Shown piece after piece: positions 45,206 through 54,869 of a DNA stretch of 61,153 nucleotides. Under the pieces are notes generated by a model. It was not told the DNA's origin. It was given only the letters and a program-made list of their open reading frames with translations, and did not search any database. How positions within the stretch are numbered: position 1 is the first letter of the stretch; each line of letters opens with the position of its first letter. The stretch is from a virus, in the IMG/VR virus record IMGVR_UViG_3300009788_000013, positions 1 to 61,153 of that record. One strand, 5' to 3'. The position numbers and the translations under genes were made by a program.

Positions 45206-47284
45206 TCATCCTTCGATGATTAAATCTAGCCAGCCATTCTTCGCTGTGCTATCTGTCGTCAGTGATTCAGCAGTGATCTTATCGCCACGCGCTACTTCCA
45301 GGTTATCGGTGACGAAAGTGAAGCCAACTATTATTCCAGTATCACCGGCTTCGTATACCGCTTTTGTCGCTGGGAAGATAGTCGTTCCATTCAGCTTGAT
45401 ATCAATCGAGATGTCAGCGGCAAATGGTGCACCGGTTTCCCACCCCATATGCCACTCACGAATCCAGCCCGACTCCTCAACCGTCCGAGCACCAGGAACA
45501 AGACGGGTTACCAGTCCAGGATTAGTTGAGCCATCAATGTCTTCCGCCAGCGCAATATGTATACTGAATCGATTACGAGGCACTGGTTGCCGATCCCTCT
45601 GGATCATCTCAGCCATGAATGTGTTGAGTGAATCTGGCTTTTGAAGCTGAGAGTTCGTGGCTTTGATTGTCCATTTCATGTACTTGCCCTTAACCATCGT
45701 ACCCCTCACGCTTTTCACCACCAATGTATCGTCTAGCAGCGGTTGAGATGTGTTGATCGTCAATAGCTGTCCAGGCCAGACTCCGCTGATGCGAGTCACT
45801 GCTGTGGCATCAATCGGATTGGTCTTCTTTCGCAGCAGTTCCCCGTCCCCTAATACCTTCATCTCATCGAAGCCTGCTAAGTCCTTGCCTTCGACTATCG
45901 CTTCCCAGAGCCCATCTGCCGCTATAGCAGCGGTATCCTCAGCGATATACACAAACTGTAGCGGGCTCGGATATATGATCTCAATTGTATCGCCTCCACC
46001 GAGAGGAGCATCAGCCAGGTTTTGGAATACCCCGGTCCCGCCCGAGATGTAATACCATTGCCACCCCGGAACGCTCCAGTCCCCGATCAGAACAACTATC
46101 TGCACTACAGAGTTGACTTTGACTATTGGCTTGACTACCTGGAAGTATGTTGTCGGAAAGGCGGTACCACTAGCAGGACCTGGGAACTCATCTCCCGCCC
46201 AACTGTCTATCCAAAGCCCCTTCATCGGCCTGGAGTTCTTGACGTAGATGCGATTAGCGCGGAGAGCCACATTACGCTCTACTGATAGCGATTCAAAATT
46301 TCCATCGTCATCGGTAAGAGTGAATGGGGCTGCCTCGAAGCCTGTACTCTTCGGAAAGACTTGGATCACCTTATCGTGGTCAACCCAAAAATCCGCATTG
46401 ATCATTCGCATCAATGTCCGAAAGGCTTCACTCACCTTCTGGGCATAGACTTCATACTCCCCGATCGTTCCACCAGCACTCCCACTGAGAATAACTGAGA
46501 GCCCCGTATCGTCACCCGAATCGCTACCCAGAAAATCACGAGTGATACTTGCTAACAGAATCGATGCCACCCCGCCTTGAAATGTCGTGTAGAATTTATG
46601 TCCCACCCTCCGTTCCATGTAGACGCCCCATCCTGCACAAGTGATATCAATCTCCATTGCCGTCTGGCCAGTATAGAATCGCTCAACTAATTTTGTGATT
46701 AGTCCACCAAAGATCCGAAGGTTGCTGTTATCGGTATCAATGATAATTACTTCCTCATCTTGTAATGGCCGCGTAGCTCCAGCCGGATCGAACCAAGCCA
46801 TCTTGCAAGATCCGAATGAGCCTGCCTCAAGAGAGATTGAGATTGGCTTACGTGATTTTAGAATGAAATCATTGCGAAGAATACCATTGATATAGATTCG
46901 ATAGATTGATCCAGGCGCATCCGGCAATGTTGCCAACACAAGTACTGGAGTGCCAAACGCCTCTCTGCTTATGATGCCAGATGGCCCGATGGCTCCACTG
47001 AAAGCAGGAGTACCAAACGCTTCAGCGCTAGCAATTCCTGTGGGGCTGATAACTTGTACATGGAGGAGGGTTGGAGATCCAAACGCTTCGGCGCTAGCAA
47101 TTGCTCCTGCTCCGGTGATCTCTAGATCTAACTGGGCTGTGCCAAATGCTTCAGCACTAGCAATTCCCGTGGCAGTAATTGTTTGTGTACCGCCACCAGA
47201 TCCACCAACGGTATTTTCTGCTGAAGCTGTCCACGCAGCACCAGTAATTCGTCTTCCGGACTGGGATGTTTTAGTGAAAGCCAC
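45206..47284 (-). CDS. Tail tip/hub-like protein with GIASAEAFG repeats
   Basis: The 692-residue protein opens with four copies of a roughly 24-residue unit carrying IASAEAFG (or IISREAFG; about residues 41-115). A hub-like domain follows (YRIYINGILRNDF; MEIDITCAGWGVYMERR; CAGWGVY typical of tail-hub proteins; TLMRMINADFWVDHDKVIQVF), then a C-terminal beta domain (IDIKLNGTTIFPATK). It probably forms part of the baseplate hub. The repeats are a known phage tail feature. Confidence 0.6.
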   Translation of the reverse strand: MAFTKTSQSGRRITGAAWTASAENTVGGSGGGTQTITATGIASAEAFGTAQLDLEITGAGAIASAEAFGSPTLLHVQVISPTGIASAEAFGTPAFSGAIGPSGIISREAFGTPVLVLATLPDAPGSIYRIYINGILRNDFILKSRKPISISLEAGSFGSCKMAWFDPAGATRPLQDEEVIIIDTDNSNLRIFGGLITKLVERFYTGQTAMEIDITCAGWGVYMERRVGHKFYTTFQGGVASILLASITRDFLGSDSGDDTGLSVILSGSAGGTIGEYEVYAQKVSEAFRTLMRMINADFWVDHDKVIQVFPKSTGFEAAPFTLTDDDGNFESLSVERNVALRANRIYVKNSRPMKGLWIDSWAGDEFPGPASGTAFPTTYFQVVKPIVKVNSVVQIVVLIGDWSVPGWQWYYISGGTGVFQNLADAPLGGGDTIEIIYPSPLQFVYIAEDTAAIAADGLWEAIVEGKDLAGFDEMKVLGDGELLRKKTNPIDATAVTRISGVWPGQLLTINTSQPLLDDTLVVKSVRGTMVKGKYMKWTIKATNSQLQKPDSLNTFMAEMIQRDRQPVPRNRFSIHIALAEDIDGSTNPGLVTRLVPGARTVEESGWIREWHMGWETGAPFAADISIDIKLNGTTIFPATKAVYEAGDTGIIVGFTFVTDNLEVARGDKITAESLTTDSTAKNGWLDLIIEG

Positions 47285-47295
47285 AAACTAGATCT

Positions 47296-48285
47296 CTATC
47301 CTTCCACCCAATGCAACGCCCATAGATTTGCATCACCGGTAGCTTGTCCGGCTTCTGCGTAAAAACCTACTTGATCTGCTGTTAGGAAATCTGTCCTGCC
47401 AACACTGTGGAATTCCTTCCATGATTTGCCATCAGTGCTCCAGTGACTCTTGCGGCTAGTATTATCGTCCTCTATTCGGAGCCACACTACCGGAGTTCCA
47501 GCCAGCATCTCAAGAGCAAAATTACTAGAGCTGTAAGCTGCTGAGAAGGTAGTAGCGTTCGTCATCTTATTTACAACGAACTGGAGATTTGTGCCATTGA
47601 AGGACAACGCCCAGGTAACAAGTTTCCCATCTGAAGATTGCCGGAAGCACAAACCACAGCTTGGCGTAGTGGTAGTAAATAGATTCGGGATGAAAGCGAG
47701 ATCGATAGTGTACGGAGCACTAGGAGCGGATTTATGTCGCACCCGCATGCTTGATCCCGCTGTCGCTGGGGCTGTAAGATACACTCCCCCAAATGTAGTT
47801 ACTGCGGATGCGCCGCCTTGGTTATCCCAAGCAAAATCCCCATCAACGGGCTCTGTGAATGGGAATATCGGCCCCCATGGAACACCTATGGAGCCATTGT
47901 CCCTTCTGGCGTATATTCCATTAGTCGGTAGATATAAATTGCCGGCCTTGTTCAGAGCAAAGCTTGCATCGACTCCACTTCCACAGATATCCGCGTACAT
48001 CTGCTCATACGATGCCTCTCCGATGATTGAGCCCTTCACTACTGCCGAAGAAGCATGATTACTTGCCGCTGTACCGAACTGAGCGCCCGTGACAGTCAAC
48101 GTGGTTCCACTACGAGTTGTAACCTTGAAGCACTCTTCAGTATTCCCCCCTTCGGCTTCGACCACAATCCAATAAGGGAATACGGAACTATCAGTCGGAG
48201 CAGTGGCGACAACTAGCGATCCTCCCCCAGATGTATAGCCGCTGTTCACTGTACTCTCGTAGCGATCGATGAACTTCAGTGGCAT
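47296..48285 (-). CDS. Concanavalin-like receptor-binding protein candidate
   Basis: The 329-residue protein begins with VNSGYTSGGGSLVVATAP, a typical attachment start. The second half has a lectin/LamG pattern (GDFAWDNQGG; YTIDLAFIPNLF; VWLRIEDDNTSRKSHWSTDGKSWKEFHSV; DQVGFYAEAG). The layout is that of phage tail fibres that bind carbohydrate. It lies next to the hub protein. Confidence 0.6.
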   Translation of the reverse strand: MPLKFIDRYESTVNSGYTSGGGSLVVATAPTDSSVFPYWIVVEAEGGNTEECFKVTTRSGTTLTVTGAQFGTAASNHASSAVVKGSIIGEASYEQMYADICGSGVDASFALNKAGNLYLPTNGIYARRDNGSIGVPWGPIFPFTEPVDGDFAWDNQGGASAVTTFGGVYLTAPATAGSSMRVRHKSAPSAPYTIDLAFIPNLFTTTTPSCGLCFRQSSDGKLVTWALSFNGTNLQFVVNKMTNATTFSAAYSSSNFALEMLAGTPVVWLRIEDDNTSRKSHWSTDGKSWKEFHSVGRTDFLTADQVGFYAEAGQATGDANLWALHWVEG

Positions 48286-48288
48286 GGT

Positions 48289-48618
48289 TTATTTGCCCGG
48301 TTCTCCCACTACCTCGGCGCTGATGACTCCAAGAGGTTTCAGCTGCTGTAGCAACGCCCGCCGCTCAGGCTCACTTAATCGAGCCATCATCTTTACAGCC
48401 TTCTCCTCAGCGGCTTTTCGATCTATCTCCGCAATGATCGGTAGCTGTTTCGCTTTCAGTTTGTCACGTTGTTGACTGAGATCGTCTCGCATCTTGCGAA
48501 GATCAATTAGCGTTTTGCTTTTTAGATCACCCATGGTGTTTACCACTCCTTCATCTGTCCAATCGATTTCACCTTTCATCCAGCGGCCTGGAGACGGATC
48601 ATCACCGTAATTTGCCAT
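48289..48618 (-). CDS. 109-aa coiled-coil protein, tail region
   Basis: From ATG 48618 (MANYGDDPSPGRWMK) the protein has a coiled-coil middle (KTLIDLRKMRDDLSQQRDKLKAKQ) and C-terminal helix (EPERRALLQQLKPLG). It overlaps the next gene by 17 bases. It may be a small tail assembly factor. Confidence 0.5.
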   Translation of the reverse strand: MANYGDDPSPGRWMKGEIDWTDEGVVNTMGDLKSKTLIDLRKMRDDLSQQRDKLKAKQLPIIAEIDRKAAEEKAVKMMARLSEPERRALLQQLKPLGVISAEVVGEPGK

Positions 48619-48994
48619 TACTCTCCTTCGGTTTCGCATGCCTGACTGTCGGAGTCCCTAGCTTCTCTTGAGATTTCACACCACCAGGCAGATAACGCCG
48701 AAGGCTCCGATTCCACGCTGCCTTATGCTCTCCAATCTGTCGAATCGCCCGGTTGAATGCCAAACCAAACGGAGCCCCAGTACGCTGCATGAGCCCATGA
48801 TCGAACGATACCTGTTCGTGTTTCTCAATCTCCTCTGCTCGCCTTGCCTGGATCGTCAGAGCCCGTGCTAGTTGTAGGCCGTGGCCCCACGGTAGCGAGC
48901 AGACTCTCCGGCCATTGAGCAGCAGCAGCACCTCTGTACCGTTCTGCCGAACCGTCAACCGCTCTAGCTTCGGTATGTAGATCTGTCCCATCAT
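48602..48994 (-). CDS. 130-aa tail-region protein
   Basis: The protein has a beta start (MGQIYIPKLERLTVRQNGTEVLLLLNGRRV), then a helix (LARALTIQARRAEEIEKHEQV) and basic tail. It is coupled to the upstream gene by an ATGA overlap. No family recognised. Confidence 0.5.
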   Translation of the reverse strand: MMGQIYIPKLERLTVRQNGTEVLLLLNGRRVCSLPWGHGLQLARALTIQARRAEEIEKHEQVSFDHGLMQRTGAPFGLAFNRAIRQIGEHKAAWNRSLRRYLPGGVKSQEKLGTPTVRHAKPKESNGKLR

Positions 48995-49398
48995 AGCTTG
49001 AATATCTTATTGGCTCCCGAATCCCACAGTACATCGATGTCCCCACTGTTCGGAGTGATCGGAAGCCCTGTCGCGGTATCAATATTGCAGATCAGCGGTG
49101 ATGTGCCTTCCACCGCAGTATCCCGATCGATCACCAGCTCCTCGGAAATGTCGCCACTAACAGCCGTGAATGTGATATCAGCCGCATCAGCAACACCGAG
49201 CGTCTTTGTCTTTGATGCGAGATCGGAGAACTGAGCAACTCTCCCGCCGACTGTGAGGATACTGCGCCACTCATCTGTAGTAAGATTCTTCACATAGTCG
49301 GCAGCATCCATCAACCATACGTCAAGAGCATGGGCGTCCCAGTCGAGATCGCCACCGAGGAATTTCTCGCGACCTAGATCATATAGAGCATTTGCCAT
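48991..49398 (-). CDS. Conserved phage tail protein (135 aa)
   Basis: I recognise the pattern of a widespread phage protein: MANALYDLGREKFLGGDLDWD, LMDAADYV, ILTVGGRVAQ, VADAADITFTAVSGD, and the ending TPNSGDIDVLWDSGANKIFKL in parts. Members lie between tape measure and tip genes and are thought structural. Beta-rich; function unknown. Confidence 0.65.
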   Translation of the reverse strand: MANALYDLGREKFLGGDLDWDAHALDVWLMDAADYVKNLTTDEWRSILTVGGRVAQFSDLASKTKTLGVADAADITFTAVSGDISEELVIDRDTAVEGTSPLICNIDTATGLPITPNSGDIDVLWDSGANKIFKL

Positions 49399-49406
49399 TT
49401 GTTTGT

Positions 49407-49553
49407 TTACCTCTCAATAATCCGACAGGAATACCGGAAAGACTTCATTACTCCACACAACTGGCAGATGATAAGATGCCCACATTTCTTCCCAATACCC
49501 GTAAGCGAACATATATCCATTGTCACCGAACGACAAAAATTACAATAACTCAT
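49407..49553 (-). CDS. 48-aa Cys-rich zinc-ribbon protein
   Basis: ATG 49553 shares its A with the TGA of the tape measure gene (TGATG). The 48-residue product has seven cysteines, including CNFC (residues 4-7) and CGHLIICQLC (about residues 24-33), a small zinc-ribbon pattern. It ends ten bases before the next ATG, whose SD (GAGAGG) lies over its stop. Function unknown. Confidence 0.55.
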   Translation of the reverse strand: MSYCNFCRSVTMDICSLTGIGKKCGHLIICQLCGVMKSFRYSCRIIER

Positions 49554-52500
49554 CACGGAGTAACCCCCACGTCATTCAGATCCGCTATCAGAGCTTCTCC
49601 AACGACGGAACTTTCCATCAGCACCTGTACCAGTAAAGGTTGACGCACAGTAGCGACAGGTTGTTCTAATGGCCTAATCTTATTCGAGATCCCACGAAGA
49701 GCAGGAACCACATCAGTACCGATCAGATCTGTATTCGCAATTATCTTTCTCAGCCGATCACTGATCTGTTCCGAGATAGCCAAGCCTTCTCTACTGAATG
49801 CAAGTAGGCCCATCAACGTCTCATTGATACCTACTATTCCGACAGGTTCCGAATCCTCGGGCTGAGTATCAGTCTCGCTAGCAGAAACATCAATAAGAGC
49901 ATCCGTGCCTCGCTGAATCTGATTTAAAAGATCCCTCACTCTTTCTGTGCTATTCTCACCGATACCGAGTAGTCTTGTAATGCCCAACCGAATCTGATCC
50001 AGTATCCCGGTCTTCGTATCCCCAGTGATGCGGATAATGCTGAGATGCTGATTTACATCGCTGATGCTGTCTTCGATCCGAGCCAGTTCCGCTACACCTT
50101 GAGAATCGACTATAATCCTCTGGCTGCTTAGGAGTGTTAACCGTTGCAAGCTATCGTGGATATCTGAGAGGATATCTGGTATACCAATCTCAACATCTAG
50201 GTTACGGATCTTCTCTGCTACCTGATCGATACTCTGTTTGATCCTAGAGAGCATTACAACGACTCGATCAGTGTCCTGACCTAATACCTTGATCTCAATT
50301 GGGGGAATGACAGGAGACTCTAGCGGCGACAGCTCGACAGTAGAAGAAACCTCATCCGGGGTTTGCTCAGTTGGTGATGTGCCTCCGGCAGCAGTTCGCA
50401 GTAATGTCCTTAATCGATCACTGATATCCCGTAGCGCGGGGGCTATGTCGGTGTGGAGAAAATCAGCACTTCGGTTTACCTCAATCAACCTGTCGTGGAC
50501 TTGCCCTAGAATGTCCGCATTGTTTTTACTAGTACTGCTAGCGATCTCAATCAGCCTGTCATGGATCTGTGCAAGGATGTCAGTCTGGACTGTATGTAGA
50601 TAATTGCGAATACTCTCCAGCTTAGGGAGCCACAGTAATTGAGTTGCTAGGACGTTGAGAGTATGTATCATCCCGAAGCGTGTATTCTCTTCTATCGCAT
50701 TCAGTGTGCTCTCCCGCCGACGATTTCCAAAAATGCTAGTCACTAATTTAGCTACCTGGATACCGAGATCTACAGCTGCTCCTATTGCTGTCCCGATACC
50801 TGGAGCTATCAACGTCCCTAATACTGTTGCTCCACCAGCCCCAGCGCCTGGGAAACCACCACCGCCACCAGTGCCGCTACCACCACCAGGGGTAGGAACA
50901 CCTGGAACAGTAGGAGCCCCAGGAATCGGTATCCCTCCAAGTTGTATTCCGCCTCCGCCTCCAATCCCAAATAGCCCTCCGAGACTCTTGAGAATGCCAC
51001 TGTCCCCGAACAGCCACCCCATCAGCTTCTTAATGCCGCCCTCGATCAATCCATTGATAGCTTTCGATATCGGCTCCAGGAATGTTCCCAGAATACTCTC
51101 AGTACTAAACCGAACCAATGAGCGAATGAAACCATCAGGGCCAAAGAGCATGTCCTGGAATGCGCCCTTCAGTTTGCCGAAGAATGTTAACCCCGCTTCA
51201 TCCTGGCCGATCTGTTCCAGTTCCTTATTGACATCAATCCGATATGCTTCCCAGTCTTTTCTCTGATCGAGCAGTTCCGCCTCAAGCTCTGCCTCTTGCT
51301 GTTGCACTTTGGCTAGAGCAGTTGCACGTATCTGCTCCAGTTTCCCGCCTTCTCCGATAAGCGAATCCCTATAGGTGTTCCATGCGGTATCCGCTTTGCC
51401 TAGCTCCTCTTTCAGTTTCCCGGTTTGGGCCTCCGACTCCGTTGTGTGCTTCAGAGTGATGGCGGCAATCTTGTCCTCGGCATTCTTTTGAAAAAGTGCC
51501 CACTCCTCTGCCTGATCACCTAACCTCCCCTGTAGATCAGCCGTTTGCTTCTCTAGCTGCCTGTCAGCGTCACTGGTGGCCTTCTCACGAGCTTCCTGGT
51601 TCTCGGCGAGGAATTGATCATGATCGCGCTTGCGGCGCTCTAGAGACTCCTCAAGATCCCTCTGTTGTCGCTCCAGTTTGCGCTTATGATCAGCAGTCCA
51701 GTCCTCTAGATCTTCTTTCAGCCGGCGGATATTCTCTCTGTGATCATCCCGCTTCCGTTTCAACTTGGTGTTTAGATTTTTGATCTCGCGTGAGTCAGCT
51801 GTCTTGCCTTCTTTCTCTAGCCTCTTGATCTGTTTTTTTATGTCCTCCTCTTCTCGCTTGAGCCGCTTATCTGCATCAGCTACCCGCCTATCATTCGATC
51901 GTTTCCGATCCTTGATACTGTCAGCAGAATCTTCACTCAGAGCATCAAGCCGCTGTTGGGTGTCAGTAACGAAATCATCATAACGCTCTGTCTGATCACG
52001 AAGATTATCGTCTAGGTTCTCAAGCCGCTCCGCCAAGGCTCTCCGGTTGGCCTTTGTCACCCTATCTATCCGAGCGATGATGTCAGCCCGGCTCTCTTCG
52101 TATTTCTGCCGTCGCTTCTCTAGCCCATCGACCACAGCCTGAACTTCTTTCTCTGCTGCCTCTCGATGTTTCTTCTCTACCTCGCCGATTTCAGCTAGGA
52201 TATCGTCTCGGTGCTTTTGCCACTTCCCACGGCGCTTATCAAGAGAGTCGAATACATCCTGTGTAGCTGCCTCCAAGTCCCCTTTATTCTTCGCTCTGAT
52301 AGCTGTAAGCTGTTCAGCTACTGATGCCTGATGATCAATCCATGCCTGTTCCCGCTCCTGAAGCGACTGCTCTAGTTCCTCGCGCTGCTCGGCCAGCTTC
52401 CGTTTCTCATCACCACCACCAAAGAATAACCCGACAATGTTGTCAGCGATGTTCTTCCCGAAGTCACTGATGATGGTAGAGACTTGCCGCCCAAAGTCTT

Positions 52501-54868
52501 TCCATTTATCTACTTGCTTGGCGGTGCTCTTGCCGAGCATCTCTTCTAGTTCATCCAGGCGGCGCTGCTGCTCCTCTGTGATATCACCGCCCGTTGATTG
52601 ATGGGCAACCTTCAACTTCCGAAGATGATTCAGTTCGAACTCAAGGATAACTGTTCTATTCCCTTTGAACTCCTCTTCTATTGTTTTAAGTGCTTCTCCA
52701 GATTTTCTAGCGATCTCAGCAAGCACTTCGGGATTCTTGATGCCAGCCTCGGCGAAGATCTCATCTAGATTCCTCATCGCTTCGCCAGCAGCATCGACAG
52801 TTGCACATGCTGCTTGGAGAATAAAATCCGGTACCGGCCCCCATGCCGCTATGATCTTGGGCGGAATCTGGCTAATCAGTATTCCTGCATTCTTAGCAGC
52901 CTCGGCTAGTTGATCGGTAGCTCTCTGAGCATGGCCCATGAGCACCGATGTATTACGCATAGCCTCTTCCCAGTCTAGTTGTCGCTGTGTCAGCTGCTCT
53001 ATTTCAACCTTTGCCCCTCTCGTCTCCTTACCGAATATCGCCGTAGCAAGTCCGAGCCGCTTCTGTGCATCTTTCAAATCATCAGCAGCCATACTTGCTT
53101 TTTGCTTTGCATCGGTGAGCTTATCTGCATCTGCTGTGCCTTGCAGGAATGCTTCTGATACTGCGATCAGTTCTTTGTTAGCTGCTTTCCAGGCTTCTCT
53201 TGCCTCTTCAACGCCCCTTGTTGTACCAGCTAGAGAAATCCCAGACTCCTTAATAGCCTTATCTAGTCTCACCTGTGCTACTCGTAGCCGTTCAGCAGCT
53301 TCACCTAGCTTGTCTGACACAATCCCAGTCTGTTGAAACGTACTGAAGAGCTTGTCGTATTCTCGCTTAGCATCAACTGCTGATTTCTTTGCCCCTTCAA
53401 GCGTCTCAGCAAGGCGTCCTGTCGCAGTGGTGAGATCAATCATCCTGACTTTTCCTGTACCGCCAACACCACCAAGTACTGCATCAACACTACCTAATGC
53501 CGCAATATCACGTAATGATTGCAAGATCGCTGGTAGCGGCCCAAGTGACATCCTGTCTAGTGCTTCACGAACGAGATCAAGGCCAGGAACTTTGGCTGTG
53601 AATTCATCGATGCGGCTATTTATCTCGATCCATCCAGCTACCGATTGGGCGACGACTGATGCTAGTGATCCGAGACCTTCAATAGCCTCCACAGTAGCAT
53701 CTGTTATTTCTGTTAATGAATCTGCAACCGCTATGAATGCGGGCTCGGCATCTTCACTGCCTTCTAACGCCTTCACCATCTCACTAGTGAATTCAGTCAT
53801 GCTCTCGGCGTTATCAGTGAGAGCTGGTAGCAGCCGTTCACCTAGAGCGATTCGGAAGCCCTCCGTAGCAGAAGATAGCTTCGTCATCTGGCCCTTGTAG
53901 CCTTCCATTTGGATCTCGGCTACTCGCTGGGCTGTTCCACCAGCATTCTCTAGTTCCCTGGTGAAATCACGTAGTTTGTCGGCCCCTCCCTGTACCAGCT
54001 TGATCATCCCTGTACCGCGCTTACCGAAGATCTCTAATAGTTCCCCAGCAGTCGCGCCACTATCCCCCAATTCTTGGATGATGTCTGACAATGGACGCAT
54101 CTTGCCAGCTCCATCTAATGCGGTAACGCCTAGCCTCTCTAGCAGGTCAGCAGCTTCCTTTGATGGATTCAATAGTTCTGCAATCGATCCGCGTAACGAA
54201 GTCCCGCCTAATGATGCTTGTATGCCAGCATCCCCCAATAGGCCGAGTGCTGCTGATACTTCTTCAAATTGCAAACCAGCAGCACTCGCTACAGGTGCGA
54301 CAAATTTCATCGCTTCACCGAGTTGTGAAAGTGATGTATTCGAACTAGTGAATGTCTTGGCTAAGACATCGTTCACTCGGCTTAATTCTTCAACCTGAAT
54401 TCCATAGCCGCTTAGAACATTAGAGGTGATGTCAGCAGCTCTAGCCAAGGACAGATTACCAGCCGCTGCGAGATCAAGAACGCCTGGCATAGCGGTTAAT
54501 ATTTCAGTGACTTCGAATCCCGCCATTGCGAGAAAGTTCATTCCTTCGGCTGCTTCTGTCGCTGTGAACTTTGTGGTTGCACCAAGATCCTTAGCCTGGT
54601 TTGTTAGTAGTTCGAAATCCTCACCTGTAGCCCCCGAGACAGCGCGGACTTTATTCATGCTCGCTTCGAACTCACTAGCTGCTTCTACAGCAGCACCCGC
54701 AAAGGCGAATATTTTCGAAATGGCGAGTGCTCCACCGATAGCGATCCCAGCCTTGACTGCGATACCTGATAGAGATTTGAGCGCACCTCCAGCCTGAGCA
54801 GTCCCTGCTGTGAACTGTCCTGTGTTTATATTGAGATTCGCTACGAGATCAGCAACGGTGTTCGCCAC
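49553..54868 (-). CDS. Tail tape measure protein
   Basis: The 1771-residue protein starts at GTG 54868. Residues 30-330 match the TP901-type tape measure core (EFEASMNKVRAVSGATGEDF; LGATTKFTATEAAEGMNFLAMAGF; LGEAMKFVAPVASAAGL; DAGIQASLGGTSLRGSIAELL). Residues about 830-1290 are a long charged coiled coil (Arg/Lys/Glu-rich), then a Gly-rich linker with GGGG and PGAPTVPGVPTPGG, then repeated DILGQVHDRLIE-type helices. By the usual rule its length predicts a tail of about 265 nm. It chaperones tail assembly with the gpG/gpGT pair. Confidence 0.9.
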   Translation of the reverse strand: MANTVADLVANLNINTGQFTAGTAQAGGALKSLSGIAVKAGIAIGGALAISKIFAFAGAAVEAASEFEASMNKVRAVSGATGEDFELLTNQAKDLGATTKFTATEAAEGMNFLAMAGFEVTEILTAMPGVLDLAAAGNLSLARAADITSNVLSGYGIQVEELSRVNDVLAKTFTSSNTSLSQLGEAMKFVAPVASAAGLQFEEVSAALGLLGDAGIQASLGGTSLRGSIAELLNPSKEAADLLERLGVTALDGAGKMRPLSDIIQELGDSGATAGELLEIFGKRGTGMIKLVQGGADKLRDFTRELENAGGTAQRVAEIQMEGYKGQMTKLSSATEGFRIALGERLLPALTDNAESMTEFTSEMVKALEGSEDAEPAFIAVADSLTEITDATVEAIEGLGSLASVVAQSVAGWIEINSRIDEFTAKVPGLDLVREALDRMSLGPLPAILQSLRDIAALGSVDAVLGGVGGTGKVRMIDLTTATGRLAETLEGAKKSAVDAKREYDKLFSTFQQTGIVSDKLGEAAERLRVAQVRLDKAIKESGISLAGTTRGVEEAREAWKAANKELIAVSEAFLQGTADADKLTDAKQKASMAADDLKDAQKRLGLATAIFGKETRGAKVEIEQLTQRQLDWEEAMRNTSVLMGHAQRATDQLAEAAKNAGILISQIPPKIIAAWGPVPDFILQAACATVDAAGEAMRNLDEIFAEAGIKNPEVLAEIARKSGEALKTIEEEFKGNRTVILEFELNHLRKLKVAHQSTGGDITEEQQRRLDELEEMLGKSTAKQVDKWKDFGRQVSTIISDFGKNIADNIVGLFFGGGDEKRKLAEQREELEQSLQEREQAWIDHQASVAEQLTAIRAKNKGDLEAATQDVFDSLDKRRGKWQKHRDDILAEIGEVEKKHREAAEKEVQAVVDGLEKRRQKYEESRADIIARIDRVTKANRRALAERLENLDDNLRDQTERYDDFVTDTQQRLDALSEDSADSIKDRKRSNDRRVADADKRLKREEEDIKKQIKRLEKEGKTADSREIKNLNTKLKRKRDDHRENIRRLKEDLEDWTADHKRKLERQQRDLEESLERRKRDHDQFLAENQEAREKATSDADRQLEKQTADLQGRLGDQAEEWALFQKNAEDKIAAITLKHTTESEAQTGKLKEELGKADTAWNTYRDSLIGEGGKLEQIRATALAKVQQQEAELEAELLDQRKDWEAYRIDVNKELEQIGQDEAGLTFFGKLKGAFQDMLFGPDGFIRSLVRFSTESILGTFLEPISKAINGLIEGGIKKLMGWLFGDSGILKSLGGLFGIGGGGGIQLGGIPIPGAPTVPGVPTPGGGSGTGGGGGFPGAGAGGATVLGTLIAPGIGTAIGAAVDLGIQVAKLVTSIFGNRRRESTLNAIEENTRFGMIHTLNVLATQLLWLPKLESIRNYLHTVQTDILAQIHDRLIEIASSTSKNNADILGQVHDRLIEVNRSADFLHTDIAPALRDISDRLRTLLRTAAGGTSPTEQTPDEVSSTVELSPLESPVIPPIEIKVLGQDTDRVVVMLSRIKQSIDQVAEKIRNLDVEIGIPDILSDIHDSLQRLTLLSSQRIIVDSQGVAELARIEDSISDVNQHLSIIRITGDTKTGILDQIRLGITRLLGIGENSTERVRDLLNQIQRGTDALIDVSASETDTQPEDSEPVGIVGINETLMGLLAFSREGLAISEQISDRLRKIIANTDLIGTDVVPALRGISNKIRPLEQPVATVRQPLLVQVLMESSVVGEALIADLNDVGVTP

Positions 54869-54869
54869 A

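Noticed and set aside
46900-47180. GCTAGCAATT repeats as copies of the operator
   Set aside because: They are codons of the repeated IASAEAFG protein motif and lack the flanking ACAA and AAAATAA of the operator.
50655-54797. Several plus-strand ORFs (Ser/Pro/Ala-rich) over the tape measure
   Set aside because: All mirror the Gly/Ala/Glu-rich tape measure codons. The Pro-rich one near 50.8 kb mirrors its Gly-rich linker.
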